From Thermococcus sp. LS1 (GTDB lineage: Archaea; Methanobacteriota_B; Thermococci; Thermococcales; Thermococcaceae): 64,000 nt of DNA. The notes below the pieces were generated by a model. That model was not told where the DNA came from. It worked only from the letters and a program-made list of their open reading frames with translations, and searched no databases. Below, piece after piece: positions 17,345-27,353 of the stretch (its first letter is position 1; each line of letters opens with the position of its first letter). Position numbers and translations under genes: made by a program. The stretch spans positions 62,001 to 126,000 of the forward strand of contig NZ_SNUJ01000004.1 in NCBI RefSeq assembly GCF_012027395.1. The letters run 5' to 3'.

Positions 17345-17788
17345 ATGCAGATGGTGAGTATAATTAAGGGTCTGATGCAAGGTATAGCTGTCCTTTTAAT
17401 TATTCTAGGACTAACCTTTGTGATTGATTATCAGCTTAACAGAGACGATCCGTATTTTGAAGATCCAGATACGGTCGAGCTTACTTATGGCACCGCTACA
17501 TACTTCTTCGTAATGGGAGGAATATTGCTACTTTTTGGTATATTTTATCGTGAGGATGTAAACCTTGTAGTAAACTTAGTTGCCACCGTGTTCTTGGCAC
17601 TGGCTGTATATACCGGGCATAGTTTAGCTGTTAGTGGTATGAAGAAAGGCCTTCTATCATATGGAAGTTATGAACGGCCAGAGCTTGTTGTATACCTGGG
17701 GGTATCCCTCTTTTTAGTGAGTTTAGTTGCCTTGGTATTGGTATGGATTCACTTTTCTACAAAACTCTTCAGAGAAAGTGCAAGCTAA
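17345..17788 (+). CDS. four-helix membrane protein of unknown function, 147 aa
   Basis: The 147 residues contain four hydrophobic segments: GIAVLLIILGLTFVI, TYFFVMGGILLLFGIF, LVVNLVATVFLALAVYTG and VVYLGVSLFLVSLVALVLVW. ATG at 17345 follows GGGGTGAT, which overlaps the end of the frameshifted gene. It is the last gene of the AT-rich block. A role with the two exported proteins upstream is an inference from the operon layout only. Confidence 0.72.
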   Translation: MQMVSIIKGLMQGIAVLLIILGLTFVIDYQLNRDDPYFEDPDTVELTYGTATYFFVMGGILLLFGIFYREDVNLVVNLVATVFLALAVYTGHSLAVSGMKKGLLSYGSYERPELVVYLGVSLFLVSLVALVLVWIHFSTKLFRESAS

Positions 17789-17845
17789 TCTTTAGTGCCC
17801 AAAAATCTCTTAACCTCCCCCGCCTTTTCTCTTCTGGTGGTTGAG

Positions 17846-18970
17846 ATGAAGGCCTTCGATAAGGAAGAGCTCACGATCATCAGGAAGTTTGAACATATCG
17901 AACACTGCCTCAAGCGGAACGTCCAGGCCCATGTGAGCAACGGATTTGAGGATGTGCACTTTGTCCACATGAGCTTGCCCGAGATAGACAAGGATGAAAT
18001 CGACCTTAGCATTGAGTTTCTCGGGAGGAAGTTCGATTACCCGATAATGATAGCCGGCATGACCGGCGGAACGAAGGGCTCTCAGCTCGCCGGGAAGATA
18101 AACAAAACCCTCGCAAAAGCCGCCCAGGAGCTGAACATCCCGATGGGCGTCGGAAGTCAGAGGGCCATGATAAGGAAGCCGGAAACATGGGAGAGCTACT
18201 ACGTTAGAGACGTCGCTCCCGACGTTTTCCTCGTCGGCAACCTCGGCGCGCCACAGTTCGCCGAGACGATGCCGGGGCGCTACGGTATAGATGAGGCCCT
18301 TAAAGCAGTTGAAACCATCCAGGCCGATGCTCTGGCGATACACATGAACCCCCTCCAGGAGAGCGTCCAGCCGGAGGGAGACACACAGTACCGCGGAGTG
18401 CTGAAGGCCCTCGCCGAGCTCAAGGCCGAGTTCCCCTACCCGATAATAGCAAAGGAAACCGGGGCAGGCGTTTCCATGGAGGTAGCGATAAGGCTAGAAA
18501 GCATAGGGATTGACGCCATAGACGTTGGCGGTCTCGGCGGGACAAGCTGGAGCGGTGTCGAGTACTACAGGGCAAAGGACGAGATGGGGAGAAACTTGGC
18601 CCTGAAGTTCTGGGACTGGGGGATTAAAACGGCTATAAGCGTTGCTGAAGTGCGCTACTCAACGGACCTGGCGATTATCGCTACCGGAGGAATGCGCGAC
18701 GGCATAACCATGGCGAAGGCTCTGGCAATGGGTGCAATCTTCGCAGGCGTGGCCCTACCGCTCCTCAAGCCAGCGGTTAAGGGTGACGTCGAGGGCGTCA
18801 TCAAGGTGCTGGAGCGCTACATTGAGGAGATAAGGAACACCATGTTCCTCGTCGGTGCCAGAAACGTCGAGGAACTGAGGAAGGTTCCGCTCGTGATTAC
18901 AGGCTTCACGAGGGAGTGGCTGGAGCAGAGAATAGACCTGCCTGTTTACCTGCGGGACAGGCGGATTTAA
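17846..18970 (+). CDS. fni: type 2 isopentenyl-diphosphate delta-isomerase
   Basis: This FMN- and NAD(P)H-dependent enzyme interconverts IPP and DMAPP. The 374-residue TIM barrel shows the family motifs [32 protein letters not shown], the FMN-phosphate loop [10 protein letters not shown] and [12 protein letters not shown] at 17846 is preceded by GGTGG; upstream in-frame codons are not conserved in the family. Codon use returns sharply to the GC-rich core pattern here, after the AT-rich block. Confidence 0.95.
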   Translation: MKAFDKEELTIIRKFEHIEHCLKRNVQAHVSNGFEDVHFVHMSLPEIDKDEIDLSIEFLGRKFDYPIMIAGMTGGTKGSQLAGKINKTLAKAAQELNIPMGVGSQRAMIRKPETWESYYVRDVAPDVFLVGNLGAPQFAETMPGRYGIDEALKAVETIQADALAIHMNPLQESVQPEGDTQYRGVLKALAELKAEFPYPIIAKETGAGVSMEVAIRLESIGIDAIDVGGLGGTSWSGVEYYRAKDEMGRNLALKFWDWGIKTAISVAEVRYSTDLAIIATGGMRDGITMAKALAMGAIFAGVALPLLKPAVKGDVEGVIKVLERYIEEIRNTMFLVGARNVEELRKVPLVITGFTREWLEQRIDLPVYLRDRRI

Positions 18971-19078
18971 CCTTCTGTTTCACATTTTTAGGTTGTGTCT
19001 AGTCGGTGTCTACGTTCTTGACGCCCTCTTCTTCGATGCACACCTTTTTAAACTCACCCGGCTTACTATTTCCAACGG

Positions 19079-19107
19079 GGCCTTATGCTCTTATGAGCTT
19101 AGAGGCC
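19079..19107 (+). promoter_or_regulatory. hairpin in the 5' leader of RNase J
   Basis: The outer stem is GGCCTT (19079-19084) paired with GAGGCC (19102-19107). It surrounds an inner GCTC-TTAT-GAGC hairpin (19087-19098). It ends just before the Shine-Dalgarno GGAGG (19111-19115). A TATA-like CTTTTTAAACT near 19046 places it inside the transcript. Confidence 0.5.
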
Positions 19108-19122
19108 GAAGGAGGAAAGAGT

Positions 19123-20445
19123 ATGATAAAGATTTACACGCTCAGCGGTTACGAGGAAGTCGGTAAAAACATGACCGCCGTCGAATACAACGGAGAGGTC
19201 GTTATAATCGACATGGGAATAAGGCTTGACCGTGTCCTCATCCACGAGGATGTGAACATTCAGCAGTTCCCCACGAAGGAGCTCCAGAAGCTTGGGGCTA
19301 TTCCTGACGATTCACCAATCAGAAACAAGAAAGTCGTCGCGATAGCCTTTACCCACGGCCACCTCGACCACATAGGTGCCGTCGGCAAGCTCGCTCCCCA
19401 TTATCCAGACGTGCCGATATATGGAACTCCCTACACCATAAAGCTCGCCAAGAGCGAGGTCAAGAGCGAGCAGTACTTCGAGGTCAAGAACCCCATGTAC
19501 GAGACAGAATACGGCGAGATAGTCCAGGTGAGCGAGAACTTAGCAATCGAGTTCGTTCAGATTACCCACTCCATCCCTCAAGCTGCCATTGTTGTAGTTC
19601 ACACGCCCGAAGGCGCCGTTGTCCACACAGGAGATTTCAAGTTCGACAACAACAGCCCTCTCGGCGAGAGGCCCGATTACGACAGGCTTAAAGAGCTCGG
19701 GAAGGAGGGTGTCAAGGTTCTCATCCCCGAATCGACGCGCGTTGCTGAACCCACCAAAACACCGAGCGAGGCAGTTGCTCAGATGCTCCTCGAGGACTTC
19801 TTCCTCTATGAGGGCATGGAATCTGACGGACTGATAGCCACAACCTTCGCCAGCCATATAGCACGCCTTCAGGAGCTCATCTGGATAGCCAACAAGATGG
19901 GCAGGCAGGCTGTCTTAGTTGGCCGCTCCCTGGCTAAGTACACTGGGATAGCCAAACAGCTCGGACTAATAAAGATGAAAGGCGCAAAGGCCGTGAGGAG
20001 CCCAAACGCCGTCAGAAAAGTCCTTAAAGAAGTCTCCCAGGCAAGGGAAAATTACCTTCTCATAGTTACCGGTCATCAGGGTGAACCCGGTGCCGTTTTA
20101 ACCAGGATGGCAAATGGGGAGCTCTACGACATAGGCAAGCGCGATACCGTCGTTTTCTCCGCCGGCACCATTCCCAACCCCCTCAACAGGGCCCAGCGCT
20201 ACGTTCTCGAAACCAAGCTCAGGATGAAGGGCGTTAGGATGATAAAGGATCTCCACGTTTCAGGCCACGCCAGCAGGGAAGACCACCGCTACCTACTGAG
20301 AATGCTCAACCCAGAGAATATCGTCCCTGGCCACGGCGACTTCAGGATGCTCACCCACTACGCTGAGCTGGCTGAAGAAGAAGGCTACCTCATAGGCAGG
20401 GACGTCTTCGTCTCGCGCAACGGCTACACTGTGGAGATTAAGTAG
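19123..20445 (+). CDS. rnj: archaeal RNase J (beta-CASP metallo-beta-lactamase nuclease)
   Basis: The 440-residue protein is a 5'-3' exoribonuclease of the beta-CASP family. It has the zinc motif THGHLDH, a further ligand segment HTGDFKFD, the beta-CASP region (TTFASHIARLQ, IVTGHQGEPGAV) and the C-terminal HVSGHASREDH and VPGHGDFRM. ATG at 19123 follows GGAGG; in-frame codons back to 19006 have no family match. It sits between fni and the prenyl synthase gene, an association I recall as conserved in Thermococcales. Confidence 0.94.
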   Translation: MIKIYTLSGYEEVGKNMTAVEYNGEVVIIDMGIRLDRVLIHEDVNIQQFPTKELQKLGAIPDDSPIRNKKVVAIAFTHGHLDHIGAVGKLAPHYPDVPIYGTPYTIKLAKSEVKSEQYFEVKNPMYETEYGEIVQVSENLAIEFVQITHSIPQAAIVVVHTPEGAVVHTGDFKFDNNSPLGERPDYDRLKELGKEGVKVLIPESTRVAEPTKTPSEAVAQMLLEDFFLYEGMESDGLIATTFASHIARLQELIWIANKMGRQAVLVGRSLAKYTGIAKQLGLIKMKGAKAVRSPNAVRKVLKEVSQARENYLLIVTGHQGEPGAVLTRMANGELYDIGKRDTVVFSAGTIPNPLNRAQRYVLETKLRMKGVRMIKDLHVSGHASREDHRYLLRMLNPENIVPGHGDFRMLTHYAELAEEEGYLIGRDVFVSRNGYTVEIK

Positions 20446-20514
20446 GGGTAAAACTGATAAAGAGTTATCCCTTTTTCCTTTTGACGTTGCTTTCATCGCT
20501 CACGGGGTGATAAA

Positions 20515-21543
20515 ATGGCGAAGTACGATGAGCTGTTTGCAAGGGTTAAGGAGATGGCAAAGGACGTTGATGATGTGCTCTTCAAGCTCATTCCGGAGAG
20601 AGAACCGAGGAAGCTCTACGACGCTGCCAGGCATTATCCGCTCGCCGGCGGCAAGAGGGTTCGCCCGTTCGTCGTCCTGAGGGCGGCTGAAGCCGTTGGC
20701 GGTGATCCAAGCAAGGCACTCTATCCAGCGGCTGCCGTCGAGCTTATACACAACTACTCCCTCGTCCACGACGACATAATGGACATGGACGAGCTCAGGC
20801 GCGGAAGGCCGACTGTCCATAAGGTCTGGGGCATCAACATGGCAATCCTCGCCGGCGACCTGCTCTTCAGCAAGGCCTTTGAGGCTGTTGCCAGAGCCGA
20901 GGTCAGTCCCGAGAAGAAAGCGAGGATTTTAGAAGTCCTCGTCCAGACTTCCAACGAGCTGTGCGAGGGACAGGCTCTCGACATCGAGTTCGAGACGAGG
21001 GAAGAGGTCACCGTTGATGAATATCTCCAGATGATAAGCGGCAAGACCGGAGCACTCTTTGACGGCTCCGCAACGATAGGTGCTATCGTTGGAACTGACA
21101 ACGAGGAGTACATTCAGGCGCTCTCGAAGTGGGGCAGAAACGTTGGCATAGCCTTCCAGATATGGGACGACGTTCTCGACCTTATCGCCGATGAGGAAAA
21201 GCTCGGCAAGCCCGTCGGCAGCGACATAAGGAAGGGCAAGAAGACCCTCATAGTCAGCCACTTCTTCCAGAACGCCAGCGAAGAGGACAAGGCTGAGTTT
21301 ATGAGAGTCTTTGGAAAGTACGCAGGCGACGCCAAGGACGATGCTCTGATTCATGAGGACGTTAAGGAGGAAGTGGCTAAGGCCATCGAGCTCCTCAGGA
21401 AGTATGGCAGCATAGACTACGCCGCAGAATACGCTAAGAACCTCGTCAGGGAGGCCAACGATGCTCTGAAGATCCTTCCCGAGAGCGAAGCACGCAGGGA
21501 TTTAGAGCTCCTTGCCGAGTTCCTCGTGGAGAGGGAGTTCTGA
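20515..21543 (+). CDS. short-chain polyprenyl diphosphate synthase (GGPP/FPP synthase)
   Basis: This enzyme condenses IPP with allylic diphosphates to make FPP and GGPP for ether lipids. The 342-residue protein has the first aspartate-rich motif LVHDDIMDMD, the second DDVLD in FQIWDDVLDL, and the substrate segment GGKRVRP. The residues before the first DDxxD (HNYSL) fit a short-chain product. GGGGTGATAAA precedes the start. It closes the isoprenoid cluster. Confidence 0.94.
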   Translation: MAKYDELFARVKEMAKDVDDVLFKLIPEREPRKLYDAARHYPLAGGKRVRPFVVLRAAEAVGGDPSKALYPAAAVELIHNYSLVHDDIMDMDELRRGRPTVHKVWGINMAILAGDLLFSKAFEAVARAEVSPEKKARILEVLVQTSNELCEGQALDIEFETREEVTVDEYLQMISGKTGALFDGSATIGAIVGTDNEEYIQALSKWGRNVGIAFQIWDDVLDLIADEEKLGKPVGSDIRKGKKTLIVSHFFQNASEEDKAEFMRVFGKYAGDAKDDALIHEDVKEEVAKAIELLRKYGSIDYAAEYAKNLVREANDALKILPESEARRDLELLAEFLVEREF

Positions 21544-21546
21544 GCT

Positions 21547-22356
21547 TTACTCCTCTTTTTCCGCTAGAACCCATCCCACCGGCGGATGCTCCGCACCAGC
21601 TTTCCATTTCTCGTAGGCTCTATCCCACCGCTCCAGAAGTTCAGCGCGCTTTTTCTCGTCTTTTATCTGCTCCACGTATTCCCGCGGGATGTAGGCTAAG
21701 TAGTGCGGCAGGCCCGGCTCAAAGGTTCCGCTTTCGATTATCTCTCCACCGGCCGTTTCCACCAGCTCTTTCAGCCTTTCCAGCGGGAGATAGTGCAGGT
21801 CGTCCTTCTCGCCGAAGAGCGCCTCAAAGATGTCCTCGCGCAGGTTGTAGAGCTCAAGGTGTGCCCTTTGCCTCTCGTTGTTCGCTATGGGAAGACTCTC
21901 CGCTATGAAAACCACCTCTGCCACGCGGAGCATCTCGGAGAAGACCCTAACCATCGTTTCCTCATTTTTCAGGCTTCTAACTCCATGAACGAGAACGGCT
22001 AAATCGAAGGCCTTAAACGGAAAAGGCAGTTCCTTCGCGTCCACCTTGAAGGGGATTATCCTATGCTTTAGGCCAGCTACGGAGGATATCTCTTCAAAGA
22101 AGCGCCATCTTGCCCTGTCAACCGCCACAACGCGGCCGGTCTCGCCGACGAGGTAAGCGAGGGGAACTGTTGTTAATGCATGCGCACCACAGCCGATTTC
22201 AAGGACGTTCATCCCCTTCCTCAGCGGTGCGTGCTGGAGGACGCGGAAGCGTTCGAGCATCTCGATGTGAAGCCAGTCTGGAGGTAGCGGCGGCTCGTCT
22301 CGGAGTGGGGTTTTGGATAGGACATCTTTCTTAAATGTTTCCTCGTCAGCGAGCAT
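21547..22356 (-). CDS. class I SAM-dependent methyltransferase
   Basis: The 269-residue protein has the Rossmann methyltransferase motif I (VLEIGCGAH), an acidic motif II (VVAVDRA), a motif IV-like FDLAVLVHGV and post-motif helices. No substrate-specific motif is recognised. ATG at 22356 is chosen because TTGGTG precedes it; GTG 22368 is also in frame. It is convergent with the prenyl synthase gene, leaving only 3 bp between the stops. Confidence 0.8.
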   Translation of the reverse strand: MLADEETFKKDVLSKTPLRDEPPLPPDWLHIEMLERFRVLQHAPLRKGMNVLEIGCGAHALTTVPLAYLVGETGRVVAVDRARWRFFEEISSVAGLKHRIIPFKVDAKELPFPFKAFDLAVLVHGVRSLKNEETMVRVFSEMLRVAEVVFIAESLPIANNERQRAHLELYNLREDIFEALFGEKDDLHYLPLERLKELVETAGGEIIESGTFEPGLPHYLAYIPREYVEQIKDEKKRAELLERWDRAYEKWKAGAEHPPVGWVLAEKEE

Positions 22357-22501
22357 GGAAAACACCAAAAAATGCTAAGGAATTAGCTTTAAGGAGTTTT
22401 CGGAGAAAAAGTTTTATAAGATAGTGTTGAATTCATATCCAACTTAAATCTCGTAAGTTAAGAATGAGGGCGACTAATATATGTAACGCACAGGTGATAT
22501 T

Positions 22502-23059
22502 ATGAGGCTGGGAGCAAGAGATGCCCTGTATCTCTTCATTATTTTTCTTTTGATCGTCCAGCTTTGGTCAGTTTCACATGAAAACGAGCGTTTGAGAGAA
22601 GAACAGAAGAGTATAAAGGAAACTCTTGTGACTTCTCAGCTTATACATGAAATTTTCGAGTTAAGGCGTCATGCAAAACTAACGAATGCCCTTATGGACA
22701 CTCCCCTCGATACTGAATCCAAACTTGCCTTGCTCATTGAATTGAACAATACAAAATATTCGCTTTCGAGGCTGGAAAGGGATGTCGATCACTTGGGTGC
22801 CTGGTTGGGGTATGAAAATGACAGCCTTTTTCCTTCCGGTGGAGACTGTGTGGAGCTTCTCGAAGTGGTGTACTACACAGTCCAAAGCGAGAACATGACT
22901 CACGAGGACGTTCCTCTTGCCTCTAATGGCCTTGATACAATAATAAACTTCACCCGTGTGTACCCTCCGACCTATGAGAACATCATCCAAGAATTGAGTG
23001 ATATGAATAAAGAATGCCGGAGGTTACTTCAGGAGGCAAACAGAACGCAGAAAAAATAG
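22502..23059 (+). CDS. membrane-anchored hypothetical protein, 185 aa
   Basis: One N-terminal hydrophobic helix (ALYLFIIFLLIVQLW) acts as a signal anchor. A coiled-coil-like segment (HENERLREEQKSIKETL) and a helical extracytoplasmic domain with several N-glycosylation sequons (NNT, NDS, NMT, NFT, NRT) follow. CAGGTGATATT precedes the ATG. I do not recognise the family. Its 3' end lies 17 nt before a 31 bp relic of the leuS 3' tail. Confidence 0.7.
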   Translation: MRLGARDALYLFIIFLLIVQLWSVSHENERLREEQKSIKETLVTSQLIHEIFELRRHAKLTNALMDTPLDTESKLALLIELNNTKYSLSRLERDVDHLGAWLGYENDSLFPSGGDCVELLEVVYYTVQSENMTHEDVPLASNGLDTIINFTRVYPPTYENIIQELSDMNKECRRLLQEANRTQKK

Positions 23060-23106
23060 AGGAAATAATCTCGGACTCACTCCACAAACACCGCCGGCTT
23101 CAGCGG
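23058..23106 (+). repeat. relic copy of the leuS 3' tail
   Basis: Positions 23076-23106 match 24458-24488 (the 3' end of leuS and its stop region) at 29 of 31 positions by eye. Weaker similarity extends upstream from 23058 (AGAGGAAA..TAA.TCT in both). No leuS reading frame continues from this copy. The two copies are direct repeats flanking the pair of genes at 23287-24455. Confidence 0.75.
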
Positions 23107-23286
23107 TATTTACTCCTGTTTACGTGCTTTATAAGGCTCTGAATTGTTATCTCGGTTTTCTCTGGTTATCATGTCCGTGTCAATAGTAATTCTTTACAAT
23201 TGTTTCAAATTTACTTTAAAAAAAGAAAAGTTTATAAACATACAAGTTCATAATCATTTTGCAAAACATTATCGGAGATGAGCTCA

Positions 23287-24087
23287 ATGAAGTGGAAGCT
23301 GTTGTTTGCAGTCCTACTGGGACTGCTGATGGTCGGGATGACAGCTGAGAGCGCAAGTGCTGGGGATGTTTTTTCTGTGAATTTTTCTCATAAACGAGGA
23401 AAAGTTGTCTACGGAGGGTTAGAGGACTACTTTTATTGTTCTTGGAAATTTTTATCTGGGCAACCTTATGATGCATGGGGTATCAGAATGTATTATGTCC
23501 CTGGAAAGTATCTGACAATTTTGGATCACTGGGGTAGGGGAGGTGTATCTTACCCTCAAACGTATAAATGGTTTGTTAAGGAAAGTATTAGAGCAGGTGA
23601 TAGTAGTCCTTATGATCATTACTTTAATCTGCCCGCTCCTTGGCTCAAGGTTAGGTATAACTATATTGAGGGAACTAATAGAGTTACCTATAGATGTGCT
23701 CTCGATTTGTTTATAAAGGCTATCCCAATTTTTGATATTCCAATATATATTAAACGAAAAACTGTTATTGATTCATTCGAAGTTTTTATAGTAGGTCCGC
23801 CGAGATCTTCACCTAATACGTTTCGTTCGGAACCTTCTTTTGACCATAAAGTAGATCACATTGTTTTTCCCCTACCCGACATGAGGCAAGTTAAAAAAAG
23901 CCTCATGGAAATATTAATTAGGGGTGGCTCTCGTCCTGATTTTGTAGTTGTTGAAGTTAGAAAAATTGGTAATACTGAGGTCTTGACAATAACTGGGTAT
24001 AAAGAGGAGGAAGATCATGGGGAGGCTCGTGTTATCTTTGAGTATTCAAAAAACATTGTTCCAGCTAAAGAAATGGGGTGGTCATGA
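23287..24087 (+). CDS. secreted hypothetical protein, 266 aa
   Basis: A clear signal peptide (MKWKLLFAVLLGLLMVG, cleavage likely after SASA) precedes a beta-rich mature domain with many aromatics (YDAWGIRMYYVPGKYLTI). No family is recognised. The start at 23287 is chosen because GGAGATGA lies 5 nt before it; ATG 23278 overlaps that site. Codon use is distinctly AT-rich. Its stop overlaps the ATG of the following membrane protein gene. Confidence 0.7.
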   Translation: MKWKLLFAVLLGLLMVGMTAESASAGDVFSVNFSHKRGKVVYGGLEDYFYCSWKFLSGQPYDAWGIRMYYVPGKYLTILDHWGRGGVSYPQTYKWFVKESIRAGDSSPYDHYFNLPAPWLKVRYNYIEGTNRVTYRCALDLFIKAIPIFDIPIYIKRKTVIDSFEVFIVGPPRSSPNTFRSEPSFDHKVDHIVFPLPDMRQVKKSLMEILIRGGSRPDFVVVEVRKIGNTEVLTITGYKEEEDHGEARVIFEYSKNIVPAKEMGWS

Positions 24088-24455
24088 TGAAGAGGTCTCC
24101 ATTCCACGTTCTCTTAACTTTCTTTGAGGATGTTTTTCTTGTTTCTCTTTTGGGGATTGCGGCAAGTGCGGTCATTTACTTTTCAGTTAGCTGGCTGGAA
24201 ATTGGGAACGAATACTGGGGAACAATGTCATCCCTTATTATAGCGGTTTTGGGGGTTTCTATATTTCGGCGTGGGACTCTGTTAGCTCTAAACCAGAAAT
24301 TACCTGGAATTACTGTCTATGTTTTAGTTGCTATCACCCCTGTTATGTTTACCTTGGGATACTGGCCTGTTGGAAGTCTTCTGTTGGGGTTTTTAGGAGG
24401 CTATGCGGAAAAACAAAAAATTGCAAAAACGCAAGAGGTACACAGAGGAAAATAA
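24084..24455 (+). CDS. small multi-pass membrane protein, 123 aa
   Basis: The protein has about four hydrophobic segments (VFLVSLLGIAASAVIYF, TMSSLIIAVLGVSIF, GITVYVLVAITPVMFTLGYW, GSLLLGFLGG) and a short basic tail. ATG at 24084 overlaps the upstream stop; ATG 24087 is an alternative. GGGGTGG precedes it. The gene is translationally coupled to the secreted protein. Its stop lies 3 bp from the leuS stop on the other strand. Confidence 0.7.
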   Translation: MMKRSPFHVLLTFFEDVFLVSLLGIAASAVIYFSVSWLEIGNEYWGTMSSLIIAVLGVSIFRRGTLLALNQKLPGITVYVLVAITPVMFTLGYWPVGSLLLGFLGGYAEKQKIAKTQEVHRGK

Positions 24456-24458
24456 ATC

Positions 24459-27353
24459 TCACTCCACGAACACCGCCGGCTTCATCGGCATCGCGGCCTT
24501 TTTCTTTCCACCCCTGTCCTCCTCTGGGTTGATGATTATCTCCAAGCCAAGCTCCTTCTCGATGAAGTCCTTGGCTTCTCTCAGGGCCTTCTCCTCGTCG
24601 ATGCGCTTGATTTCAAAGGTCCTGTCCTTTATCAGGCGCTGTATCATCTTGCTTATCTCCTTGCCGTGCTTCCTCATCTCTGGATCCTTCATGAGCTCGG
24701 ACATGGCTGCCTTGAAGTCCCTCTTTTCAGCGACGACCTCAGCAACGCGCCACTTCCACTCTGGAGCAGTATAGATGTATGCCCTCTTTGCGTCCTCTAT
24801 CTTTGCCACGCGGATTATCTCCTTGATGTCCTCGAGGAGGTTCTTGACGTACTCCTCCTCCAGTTCGATGGTCTCGTTCCACCAGGCCGGGTTAGGCTCG
24901 GGCCACTTCGCCAAGCTCACAAATCCCTCTCCTCCGAGCTTCTCCCAGAGCTCCTCGCTGATGTGCGGTGTGAACGGAGCCATGAGCCTGACCCATACAT
25001 CCGCCAGCGTTCTCAGCACGTAGCGCTTTGCCTCGTCGTCCCTTCCCTCGGTTCTCCTTAGATACCAGCGCAGGTCGTTCAGGACTGAATAAAACGCCCA
25101 CTGCACGGCCGTTCTCGTTCTGAACTCCTCCAGGCCCTTGGTGGCTCCTTCAATGGCCTTGTTCAGGCGGTGCAGCATCCACCTGTCGATGTCCTTCAGC
25201 TCAACGCCCTCTTTGGCCTCATAGCCCGCGAACTCGCTCACCAGCTCGTAGAACCTCTCGACCTGCTTCCTGAGCTTGCCGACCTCCTTCCTGCGCCAGT
25301 CGAAGTCGCTGTCGTGTTCAGCCAAACCCATTATGTAAAGCCTCACAACGTCTGCGCCGTTCTCCTCGATGGCATCGATGAAGTTCAGCACGTTGCCCTT
25401 GCTCTTGCTCATCTTCTGGCCTTCGAGCGTTCCGAAGCCGTTTACAGCTATGCCCCTTGGCCAGTGCTCCTTCCTGAATATCGCCACGTGGTTGAAGATG
25501 AAGAACGTCAGGTGGTTCGGGATTAAGTCTTTCGCCGAGCAACGCCAGTCGAGCGGATACCAGTACTCGAACTCCTCCTTCATCTCGTGGATTATCTCCG
25601 CTGGAATGCCCGTCTTCTCAGCCAGCTCCTTCTCCCTCTCTTCGCTGAACTCCTCCCTGAACAGGTAGTCGAAGAACTCCCTGTCGAGCTTCTCGGGGTC
25701 GAGCCTGCCCTCTTCTCTCAGCTTGTTGATGTGCCTGCTTATGGTGTAGTAGGCCATGTAGATGGTCGAGTCGCTCAGGCTCTCGATTACCCACTCTGGA
25801 TCCCATGGGAGTGGTGTTCCGAGGCCAACTTTCCTCGCGCAGGCCTTCTTGTCGAGCCAGTCTATTACTGCCTCGAACTGTGTACGCCTGCTCTCTGGGT
25901 AAATCGTCATGTTGGCTAGAGCTTCCCTCGCCTTCTCCTTCCACTCGGGGTTTCCATAGTCGATGAACCACTGGTCGTGGATTATCTTGATGACCGCTTG
26001 GTTGCCGAACCTTGAAATGACCGGCTTCTCGGCGAACTCGTACATTATCTCGGCGATGCCCTTCTCCTGGAGCTCCTTCGCTATTAGGTCCTTAACCTCC
26101 TGAACGGGCTTGCCTGCGTAGGGTTCAATCTTGAAGACTCCCTTGTGGTACTCTGCCTTGTAGATGTTCTTGGTCGCTTCCTCGAGCTTTTCCTCGTCCT
26201 TCTGGCTCTTTACACCCAGCTTCTCAACTTCCTCAACCGCCGGGAACTCACCGTAGCCCTCAAGCTTTATCAGCGAGATGTAGCTTATCTCCTCAACCAC
26301 ACGCGGGTCGATGTCGTACTTCAGCAGTATCTCGGTCTCCTTCTTCAAATCCTCTAAAGCCACGTGGTCGAAGGGGGCATGAGCAGGAACGCTCATGACA
26401 ACTCCGGTCGCGTTGTCAGGGTCAACGAACTCCGCTGGCAGGATTATGACCTCGTCGCCCGTCACAGGGTTCTTCACGTACTTACCAATGAGTCTCTCGC
26501 CCTTGAACTCCTCGATGACTTCAATTTCCCTGTCCTGGAAGGAGAGCTTGTAAGCTGCCTCCTTGCTGATTATCCAGGTCTCTTCCCTATCGCCGCGCCT
26601 GACCTTTGCTTTGACGTAGATCGCCTCTGGATTCAGCCACATGTTGGTTACGCCATAGACAGTCTCCGGCCTCAGCGTAGCGGCCGGCATGTATATTTCC
26701 TCGCCGTTCTCCTCCAGGATAAACTTGATGATGACGTACTCCAGTATCTGAACGTCCTCGCCCTCCATTATATCGTGGTCGCCGAGCGGGGTGCCAACAA
26801 CGGGGTCCCATCTAACCCTGTGGGCGCCCTTAACGACCAGCCCCATGTCCTTGAGCGTCCAGAACTGCCACTCTATGAATTTGCTGAAGGGCGGGAACAG
26901 GCTGGTGGTGTGGAACTCCCTGCTCCAGTCAACGGAGAAGCCGGCCCTTATGAAGGTCTCCCTCGCGGCTTTCATGAAGTACTTGACTATCTCCTTCGGA
27001 TCCTCGAACTTCCACAGTATCTCCTCGGGCACCTTGTAGACGTCGCGGTAAATGTGGATGGTTTTGGGGTCGCGGTTCTTTATGCGCTCAGCGATTCCGA
27101 CTATCGGGGCCCCGGTGATGTGCCACGCCATGGGGAACAGCACGTTGTAGCCCTGCATCCTCTTAAAGCGCGCTATGACGTCGGGAATCGTGTAGGTTCT
27201 CGCGTGGCCAACGTGAAGGTGGCCCGAGAGGTATGGAAAAGCGACCGTTATGTAGAACTTTGGCCTGTTCTCCCTCTTCGGCTCGAAAACCTTCTCTTCC
27301 AGCCAGCGCTTCTGCCACTTCTCCTCAATGGCCTTGAAGTTAAGCTCAGCCAT
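24459..27353 (-). CDS. leuS: leucyl-tRNA synthetase (archaeal type)
   Basis: LeuRS attaches leucine to tRNA-Leu. The 964-residue protein has the class I signatures HVGHARTYT (HIGH) near residue 50 and KMSKSKGN (KMSKS) near residue 640. Between them is a long CP1 editing insertion ([14 protein letters not shown]), and the C-terminus carries anticodon-binding and archaeal extension domains. ATG at 27353 lies 6 nt after GAGGAGGT; ATG 27359 overlaps that site. A long structured leader precedes it. The last 10 codons form the tail copied at 23076-23106. Confidence 0.97.
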   Translation of the reverse strand: MAELNFKAIEEKWQKRWLEEKVFEPKRENRPKFYITVAFPYLSGHLHVGHARTYTIPDVIARFKRMQGYNVLFPMAWHITGAPIVGIAERIKNRDPKTIHIYRDVYKVPEEILWKFEDPKEIVKYFMKAARETFIRAGFSVDWSREFHTTSLFPPFSKFIEWQFWTLKDMGLVVKGAHRVRWDPVVGTPLGDHDIMEGEDVQILEYVIIKFILEENGEEIYMPAATLRPETVYGVTNMWLNPEAIYVKAKVRRGDREETWIISKEAAYKLSFQDREIEVIEEFKGERLIGKYVKNPVTGDEVIILPAEFVDPDNATGVVMSVPAHAPFDHVALEDLKKETEILLKYDIDPRVVEEISYISLIKLEGYGEFPAVEEVEKLGVKSQKDEEKLEEATKNIYKAEYHKGVFKIEPYAGKPVQEVKDLIAKELQEKGIAEIMYEFAEKPVISRFGNQAVIKIIHDQWFIDYGNPEWKEKAREALANMTIYPESRRTQFEAVIDWLDKKACARKVGLGTPLPWDPEWVIESLSDSTIYMAYYTISRHINKLREEGRLDPEKLDREFFDYLFREEFSEEREKELAEKTGIPAEIIHEMKEEFEYWYPLDWRCSAKDLIPNHLTFFIFNHVAIFRKEHWPRGIAVNGFGTLEGQKMSKSKGNVLNFIDAIEENGADVVRLYIMGLAEHDSDFDWRRKEVGKLRKQVERFYELVSEFAGYEAKEGVELKDIDRWMLHRLNKAIEGATKGLEEFRTRTAVQWAFYSVLNDLRWYLRRTEGRDDEAKRYVLRTLADVWVRLMAPFTPHISEELWEKLGGEGFVSLAKWPEPNPAWWNETIELEEEYVKNLLEDIKEIIRVAKIEDAKRAYIYTAPEWKWRVAEVVAEKRDFKAAMSELMKDPEMRKHGKEISKMIQRLIKDRTFEIKRIDEEKALREAKDFIEKELGLEIIINPEEDRGGKKKAAMPMKPAVFVE

